IMG/VR virus record: IMGVR_UViG_3300033149_007541
Location: 1 to 25,342 of that record
Reading direction: 5' to 3' (one strand)
Source: a virus
Length of the DNA stretch: 25,342 nt
The notes under the pieces were generated by a model. That model was not told where the DNA came from, did no database searches, and worked only from the letters and a program-made list of their open reading frames with translations. Numbering within the stretch: the first letter of the stretch is position 1; every line of letters begins with the position of its first letter. Positions 20,327-25,342 of the stretch are shown in pieces. The position numbers and the translations under genes are program-made.

Positions 20327-21502
20327 ATGACGCACGGCGTAGCACAGGAGTTCGAGCGGGCTGCAAAGTGCAAGCCCAACTATCCCGGAGGATTTGAGGG
20401 CAGGGGCGTGGTGATCTGTGCCGGTGGCCTGCGACTCTTTAGCTGCGCCTACGTTTGTGTGCGGATGCTGCGCGAGGCCGGCTGCACGCTGCCCGTACAG
20501 TTCTGGTATTTGGGCAAGAAGGAGATGACGCCGGCCATGGAGGCCATCGTGGAACCGTATAACGTCACTTGCGTAGACGCATATGAGGTGCGCAAGAAGC
20601 ACCCGGCCCGGATTCTGCGCGGCTGGGAAGTAAAGCCCTATTCCATCATCTGGTCGCCATTCAAGCAGGTGCTGTATCTGGACGCAGACAACATGCCGGT
20701 ACGTGACCCGACCTTTCTGTTCGAGACGAAGCAGTTTGCCGAGACGGGCGCGATATTCTGGCCCGACTTCGGCAGGCTCGGCCCCGAACGAGACATCTGG
20801 AGGATATGCGGCGTCCAGTATCGCGACGAGCCTGAGTTTGAGAGCGGGCAGATGGTGATAGACAAGGAACGCTGCTGGGCGGCCCTGCACCTGACGATGT
20901 GGATGAACGAGCATTCCGATTTCTTCTACAAGCACATTCATGGTGACAAAGACACTTTCCACATGGCGTGGCGGAAGCTGGAACAACCGTACTCGATGGT
21001 GTCCACGCCGATAAGGGCGCTACCCGGCGTGATGTGCCAGCACGATTTCGACGGGGGGCGGCTTTTCCAGCATCGCAACCTGCGGAAGTGGAACGTATTC
21101 GGGGACAATCCTGAGGTGCCGGGCTTTGAGGGCGAGGACAGATGTTTGGAGTTCCTGGCGGAGTTGCGTGGGTTGCTTAGCCCACAAGGCTACGGGCCGT
21201 ACGACGCGAGCAGGGCGAACGAGGTACAGAAACGCGCTGCGGAGGAGCTATGCAATCGCCGGTGGAGCTATCGCCGCGTGGGCATCGGGGACAGGCCCAT
21301 GAAGTTCAGCCTCGACGGTACATTCATCGAGGGCGGCGCGGGCTGCGAAGAACAATGGAACCTGTCCGCCGATGGAGAGACGCTGATCGTGTCCGGTAGA
21401 GGCATGGTAACGTTCACCGCTCACAGGGACGGCCCGGACCGCTGGTCCGGGCAGTGGCTCGTACACGAAAAGAACCTGGTAGAGCTGATTGCCATTGACT
21501 GA
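20327..21502 (+). CDS. GT71-like glycosyltransferase (Mnn1-type) with beta-rich C-terminal domain
   Basis: This is a 391-residue protein. GRGVVICAGG (25-34), LPVQFWYLGKKE (55-66), GWEVKPYSIIWSPFKQVLYL (99-118) with the metal-binding DAD at 119-121, PEFESGQMVIDK (169-180) and HGDKDTF (205-211) follow the alpha-mannosyltransferase Mnn1/GT71 pattern. The donor is probably a nucleotide-activated hexose. Residues about 310-391 form a separate beta-rich domain (RPMKFSLDGTFIEGGAGCEE, then WSGQWLVHEKNLVEL) also found, as I recall, attached to other sugar enzymes. GGAG and GAGGGA lie before the ATG. It is the last gene of the block. Confidence 0.78.
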   Translation: MTHGVAQEFERAAKCKPNYPGGFEGRGVVICAGGLRLFSCAYVCVRMLREAGCTLPVQFWYLGKKEMTPAMEAIVEPYNVTCVDAYEVRKKHPARILRGWEVKPYSIIWSPFKQVLYLDADNMPVRDPTFLFETKQFAETGAIFWPDFGRLGPERDIWRICGVQYRDEPEFESGQMVIDKERCWAALHLTMWMNEHSDFFYKHIHGDKDTFHMAWRKLEQPYSMVSTPIRALPGVMCQHDFDGGRLFQHRNLRKWNVFGDNPEVPGFEGEDRCLEFLAELRGLLSPQGYGPYDASRANEVQKRAAEELCNRRWSYRRVGIGDRPMKFSLDGTFIEGGAGCEEQWNLSADGETLIVSGRGMVTFTAHRDGPDRWSGQWLVHEKNLVELIAID

Positions 21503-21519
21503 GAGGAGCAGAAGCGAAA

Positions 21520-21768
21520 ATGGACGTGGCGACGGGATTGATGATGAGCGCGGCGGCATTGTTCTCGGAGGTGGAAAGCCCGCTGGGCTACGCCAAGGTG
21601 ATGGGCGAGGGGGAGGACGCTACTCGGCAGGACTACGTGGACAGGGTGGCGGGGGCATTCAGGGCGCTGGAAGAAGCGATGGCCGCGAGGCCAGCCGCGG
21701 ATCGCCAGGCCATATACATGGCGCTGCGCAAGGGAATATTACTCACTTCCGGACAGGAGGGACCATAA
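21520..21768 (+). CDS. Small hypothetical protein
   Basis: The call gives 82 residues, Ala-rich and helical (MMSAAALFSEVESPLGYAKV, then RVAGAFRALEEAMAARPAAD). GGAG lies eleven bases before the ATG, a loose spacing. The TAA stop is immediately followed by the next ATG. It begins the last run of probable internal virion genes. No family is recognised. Confidence 0.6.
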   Translation: MDVATGLMMSAAALFSEVESPLGYAKVMGEGEDATRQDYVDRVAGAFRALEEAMAARPAADRQAIYMALRKGILLTSGQEGP

Positions 21769-22329
21769 ATGCCAGGATTGACGAACACGTTCGTTCCCGT
21801 GAACCTTTCGACAATGGGGCCGGGAGAATCACTTTCGGCAAAGCTCTGGGGGCCGCAACCGGTCCGGGTCCCGTACCGGGGGCCGGGCTATCTGGGGCTG
21901 GCGCGACAGCTTTTCCGGCGCGGGATGGCGGAGTTGTCCGGCTACTTCGGCAGCCGGGGAATGCTGTCATCCTCGTACATGCAGCAGAGGGCCGCGCAGT
22001 TGTGGTCGGATGCACAGCTCAGGGCGTGGCAGATGTATCAGCAGAAACGGCAGGTGGACCTGGGTTGGGCGCAGTTTGAGGAGCGCAGAAGGGCGCGCTA
22101 TCAAGCCTGGCGCGCGCTCATGGGCAGGTTGAGCATGGAGTCCGCCCTGGCGCTCCAAAGGAACATAGCCGCTGCAATGCCGCAGTTCTGGGTGCCGCAG
22201 CAGCCGTGGCAGATGCCGCAACCTGAAATCGGCGAGCCTGAGGCCGAGCCGGAAACTGAACCGGAACAGGAGTGGCTGCCCGGAAACTGGGTGCCAGGAA
22301 CCTATGTGGAGTATCCGTATCCGCGATGA
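21769..22329 (+). CDS. Hypothetical Gln/Arg-rich virion protein
   Basis: The call gives 186 residues, with GGAGGGA before the ATG. The N-terminal 45 residues are loosely structured and Pro/Gly-rich. A long helical region follows (SSSYMQQRAAQLWSDAQLRA, then MYQQKRQVDLGWAQFEERRR), and then a Pro/Glu-rich end (EIGEPEAEPETEPEQEWLPG). The composition resembles internal or ejected proteins of short-tailed phages, a guess from position and helicity. Confidence 0.6.
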   Translation: MPGLTNTFVPVNLSTMGPGESLSAKLWGPQPVRVPYRGPGYLGLARQLFRRGMAELSGYFGSRGMLSSSYMQQRAAQLWSDAQLRAWQMYQQKRQVDLGWAQFEERRRARYQAWRALMGRLSMESALALQRNIAAAMPQFWVPQQPWQMPQPEIGEPEAEPETEPEQEWLPGNWVPGTYVEYPYPR

Positions 22330-22766
22330 GCACGCGAGAGAAAGAAGAGACGCCGGGCCGAAAAACAGTCGCCCAGGTCCGGGCGCTCGGCGAAGCGCTT
22401 GGCTTGCATCAAGCGTTCATCCGCGACGTGGCCGCGAGAGGGCAGCCCGCCATCATAGACAGGGCCGACGTTACCGATGAAACGGGGGCACTGGGCGTGG
22501 TGCTTTTTACTCTCCAGCAACTCGGCTACTGGCTTCAGGACCGGGCGGCACAGGGACCGAAGCCGGCCAGACCGGGCGAGTTGGTGGAAGCGGTCGGCTT
22601 GATTGCGCGGCAACTGAACGTCAATCCAGGGCTGCTGGTCAAGGTCGTCGGCGCGGCACATGAGGTGTATACGCAGGCGCTGGAGGTCCTGATAGCGAAG
22701 GAGAGGGGAGCATATGAGGCAGAGGATGCCGACAATACAGGAGGAAGCGGCGGCCCAGCGAGCTGA
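22326..22766 (+). CDS. Hypothetical helical protein
   Basis: The call gives 146 residues from an ATG that overlaps the previous stop (ATGA). It is predicted mostly helical (TVAQVRALGEALGLHQAFIR, then LVEAVGLIARQLNVNPGLLV). The upstream open frame to 22272 has no site. The start of the next gene overlaps its end by 53 bases. By position it is another probable internal virion or assembly protein; no motif identifies it. Confidence 0.6.
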   Translation: MSTREKEETPGRKTVAQVRALGEALGLHQAFIRDVAARGQPAIIDRADVTDETGALGVVLFTLQQLGYWLQDRAAQGPKPARPGELVEAVGLIARQLNVNPGLLVKVVGAAHEVYTQALEVLIAKERGAYEAEDADNTGGSGGPAS

Positions 22767-23919
22767 CCTGGAGCGACTGCGCTTGATGCAGCAGGAATCG
22801 CTTTCCATGTTGGAGGATGCGCTCGCGTTGCGGGCGCAGCATAACACGCAATGGGCGCTGTGGAAGATGGACGCGGACTACAAGGCGGCCCTGGCAAGGG
22901 AAAGGGCGAGGCGCCAGCGCGAGCTCACGGTGCAGCGTGAGAGGCGCGAGACGCAGCTGTTGCTTCAGCGGGCCGGGTTTGAGCAGGAAGCAGAACAGGC
23001 CCAAGCCGAGCGCCAATGGGAAGTGCTTCGGGCGGAACTGGACAAGCTCGACGTGGAGCAGAGGCGTGAGCGACTGGGCGGCCTGGCCGAAGCCTTCCCG
23101 GAGGAGCGCCAGCAGCGTGCATGGCGTGCAGCGGTTGAGGCCTCCATCAAAGCCGAGCCCGACGAGGTCCGGCGCATGTACGAACTGCTGAGCCCAAGCG
23201 AAGACCACGGTGTACTGCGGCAAGTGCTGGGAGGTTGGGGCTTCGTCGGGCGGGAAGGCGTCCAGATGATTCCGGGTACGCAACCGCGAACTCTCGAACA
23301 ACTTGCGGCCCAGAATCCATACCAGTTTGCGCAAACAATGGCGACGGTCAAGGGCAAAATAAGCATGATGCCCGATGACTACGGCGTATCAAGCGAGGAA
23401 TGGTCCAGGATGAGCGAGGATGAAAAGGACCTGTTCGTGCGCAACTGGATGAGGAAACAGCTATTTCCTCAAGCGCCGACCCCCTCCGAAGGGACGCAAG
23501 CCATAGCGGCTGGCGGCACGGCACCAGCGTCAGGTCAGTCGTACGAAGCGTTCGAGCGGGCGCCCGCACCTGGGGCTCAACCCGAAAGACCCACCTCGGC
23601 AAAGCCCACGGTGGAAATCGGCGCCGAGGGCACAGAGGCCCTGGAAAGGGCGGGGAAGGAGCCAGAGGAGACACTTGAAGACATTTTGCAACGTGGCAGA
23701 CTCGTCCACATACTCATGCGGCATAACCCGTGGATCGCTATGCCTGGCGGGGAGCGCGTACGGTTCAAAAGCGCGCCAATGATGAGTCGCGAGAACTACA
23801 TGAGCAGCCTCGAAACATTGGCACGTATCGCGAATGGACAGATAGATGCCGCACCGGAGGATATGAGAAAAGCGCGTGAGTGGCTGGAGAAGAACGGCTA
23901 CTGGGAGCTGCTGAGGTAA
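22714..23919 (+). CDS. Coiled-coil internal virion/ejection protein candidate
   Basis: This is a 401-residue protein. Residues about 10-145 form a long, charged coiled coil (EEAAAQRADLERLRLMQQES, then RERARRQRELTVQRERRETQ and QRRERLGGLAEAFPEERQQR). A folded-looking part follows (MYELLSPSEDHGVLRQVLGG, then PQTLEQLAAQNPYQF-like segments). An Ala/Pro/Glu linker and a helical end (ENYMSSLETLARIANGQIDA) complete it. Long coiled coils at this place in a podovirus-like genome are typical of proteins injected with the DNA. GGAGAGGGG lies before the ATG. The function is inferred. Confidence 0.65.
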   Translation: MRQRMPTIQEEAAAQRADLERLRLMQQESLSMLEDALALRAQHNTQWALWKMDADYKAALARERARRQRELTVQRERRETQLLLQRAGFEQEAEQAQAERQWEVLRAELDKLDVEQRRERLGGLAEAFPEERQQRAWRAAVEASIKAEPDEVRRMYELLSPSEDHGVLRQVLGGWGFVGREGVQMIPGTQPRTLEQLAAQNPYQFAQTMATVKGKISMMPDDYGVSSEEWSRMSEDEKDLFVRNWMRKQLFPQAPTPSEGTQAIAAGGTAPASGQSYEAFERAPAPGAQPERPTSAKPTVEIGAEGTEALERAGKEPEETLEDILQRGRLVHILMRHNPWIAMPGGERVRFKSAPMMSRENYMSSLETLARIANGQIDAAPEDMRKAREWLEKNGYWELLR

Positions 23920-23934
23920 ATGGAGCACGGCGGA

Positions 23935-25342
23935 ATGGCCGACGTAGACACGATTATCGCGGGATTGGAAGGCAAGGCTGACCCGCAGGCGCTTGCGAAG
24001 GAAAAGTTGACATCCGCCCTAGCGGTACTCGAAGCGGAGCCGCGACCCGGTCTACCACGCTTCGAGTGGGAGCCAACCCGGGAAGATTACCTCTCGCTCG
24101 CGGGACGGGTAGCAGCGAAAAAACACTTTCTGGGCGGCTACCAGGAGGGCTGGCTCAAGGATGAGGAGGGGAGCCTGGCGAAGGGCGAGCTCGTCCTCCG
24201 CCGGCCTACGCCCGAAGAAGCAAAAACATTGCGGCGTTTTCACGTTGACTGGTACGACCGCCGCCCTGAGGCTGCAATACCTGAGCCCGCTGCACAGAGG
24301 CTGCTGCAAGCCTACCGGCTGTGGATCAATCCTTACGGCATGGCCCAGAACCTAGGCTATGGTCTCTCCGAGTTGCCGCCGATAGTCGTAGCGGCAGGTC
24401 TGATTCCAGGCGGTCGTCGGACGCTGCAAGAGCTTGCTTTCGAGGACCCGCACGTCGGCAGTTATCTGAAGGAGGGCACACGGGCGCTCGCTGGCGCGTT
24501 GGCTGAGATGGAGATTTGCAGCGGGCTATATCGCGCTGCGGGGTGGATAGGGGGCCGCGTCTGGCGGGCGACCGGTCTCGCCGGCAAAGTCAAGCCTCGC
24601 ATAGCAGCCGAGCTCTTGAAGCCGGTACGGCGGCTGAAGGGACTGGCGCGCGCGAAAACGCGAGCGGCGAATGCCGTCACGCGCTGGCTGCGCGCTGACA
24701 GGGCGGTCGGGACGCACGCGGCCAGGTTGATCGAAGCCGCTGACGATCTGGCGACGCAAGTCCTGGAACAAGGCGAAAGGGCCGCTGAATGGCTCGTGCC
24801 GCGCGCCGTGGCGTTAGGCGGGCGGCAGGCAGCGGGCGCTCTCAAAGGGCGGGCGCTGGGAGAAGTAGTGGGGCGCGTGGTACCCTGGGCGGAGGGCATG
24901 GACGAGGAAGAAGCGGCGGCATATCTCGCATCGTGGCAAAAGTGGGGGCCGATCATGGGCGCGTTCTTCGAGAGTGTCGCCTATGCGGACCGCGTCCGAA
25001 TCGCACATGCGATGAAGCGACGGGTCGCCGAGCATTTCGCTAGGGCGAGACAAGTTGCCCTCGGCGCAAAGGGTGCGGACGGTGTAGGAGTCAATGCCAC
25101 GGTGAAAAGACTGTATGCGGCGCAAAACATCGTCGAGGCGCAAATAGACGATGTATTGGCCGGCGTGCGCTATACCGTGCCGGGCGGCAAGCCGATGGCG
25201 CCGGAAGCTACGCCGCGCGCGGTGGCAAAACACGCATATCAAATAGCAGGGTGGGAACACGCAGACGAAGCCTACGCCCGCAGCGTTGCCGGTGCCCTTG
25301 CGAAAATGCGTGGCGGGGCGCAGCGGTTGACGCCTGAGGACT
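23935..25342 (+). CDS. Large hypothetical protein, 3' truncated (candidate internal virion protein)
   Basis: The frame is open to the right edge, with about 469 residues visible. ATG at 23935 has GGAG nine bases upstream; ATG at 23920, directly after the previous stop, is an alternative adding five residues. The sequence is Ala/Arg/Glu-rich and mostly helical (LEGKADPQALAKEKLTSALA, then RLLQAYRLWINPYGMAQNLG). A mildly hydrophobic stretch (SELPPIVVAAGLIPGG) and a WLVPRAVALGG segment are visible. It is probably much longer than shown. Its place last in the coiled-coil run suggests an injected protein; no motif is recognised. Confidence 0.6.
   Translation, partial: MADVDTIIAGLEGKADPQALAKEKLTSALAVLEAEPRPGLPRFEWEPTREDYLSLAGRVAAKKHFLGGYQEGWLKDEEGSLAKGELVLRRPTPEEAKTLRRFHVDWYDRRPEAAIPEPAAQRLLQAYRLWINPYGMAQNLGYGLSELPPIVVAAGLIPGGRRTLQELAFEDPHVGSYLKEGTRALAGALAEMEICSGLYRAAGWIGGRVWRATGLAGKVKPRIAAELLKPVRRLKGLARAKTRAANAVTRWLRADRAVGTHAARLIEAADDLATQVLEQGERAAEWLVPRAVALGGRQAAGALKGRALGEVVGRVVPWAEGMDEEEAAAYLASWQKWGPIMGAFFESVAYADRVRIAHAMKRRVAEHFARARQVALGAKGADGVGVNATVKRLYAAQNIVEAQIDDVLAGVRYTVPGGKPMAPEATPRAVAKHAYQIAGWEHADEAYARSVAGALAKMRGGAQRLTPED

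Overview
The window is a GC-rich, gene-dense piece of a tailed double-stranded DNA phage (Caudoviricetes), or of a prophage of one. The order small terminase candidate, large terminase, portal, scaffold, DUF5309-type major capsid protein, SU10-like adaptor, tail nozzle and large coiled-coil internal proteins points to a short-tailed (podovirus-like) virion. The host cannot be read from the sequence. Strong Shine-Dalgarno sequences (GGAGG type) and sigma70-like promoters indicate a bacterial host. No tRNA, rRNA, CRISPR array or transposase was recognised.

Layout. (1) 3-743, plus strand: the end of an ASCH-like protein, a membrane-anchored zinc-ribbon protein and a micro-ORF. (2) 740-3180, minus strand: an operon of small genes, many zinc-ribbon-like, running from a consensus-like promoter at 3152-3180 down to a small serine recombinase at 740-1453. 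Several of these genes are under 60 residues and are called from ribosome-binding sites and overlaps. Three of them share the same leader directly before the start codon. (3) 3181-4426: about 1.2 kb without a convincing gene. It holds strand-biased homopolymer tracts, hairpins and a 10-bp phased repeat array, so it is a candidate control, origin or packaging region between divergent transcription units. (4) 4427-15972, plus strand: the packaging and structural operon, tightly overlapped, with a candidate promoter at 4350-4378. (5) 15983-21502: an unusual block inside the late operon that encodes a GT9-like glycosyltransferase, an FkbM methyltransferase, a methyltransferase with an extra C-terminal domain, an alkaline-phosphatase/sulfatase-superfamily protein and a GT71-like glycosyltransferase. 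(6) 21520-25342: helical, coiled-coil, Gln/Glu/Arg-rich proteins that are probably internal virion or ejection proteins; the last runs off the right edge.

How it fits together. The minus-strand operon, with recombinase and small zinc proteins, looks like an early or lysogeny/regulatory unit. The plus strand from about 4350 is the late unit. The carbohydrate and methyl-transfer block sits in the same strand and overlap chain as the virion genes, so it is probably expressed late. The capsid protein, the nozzle and the neighbouring Cys-rich protein all carry serine-rich tracts. A phage-encoded pathway that builds and attaches a methylated glycan to virion proteins is the most interesting hypothesis here. 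It is inference and is not shown by sequence alone.
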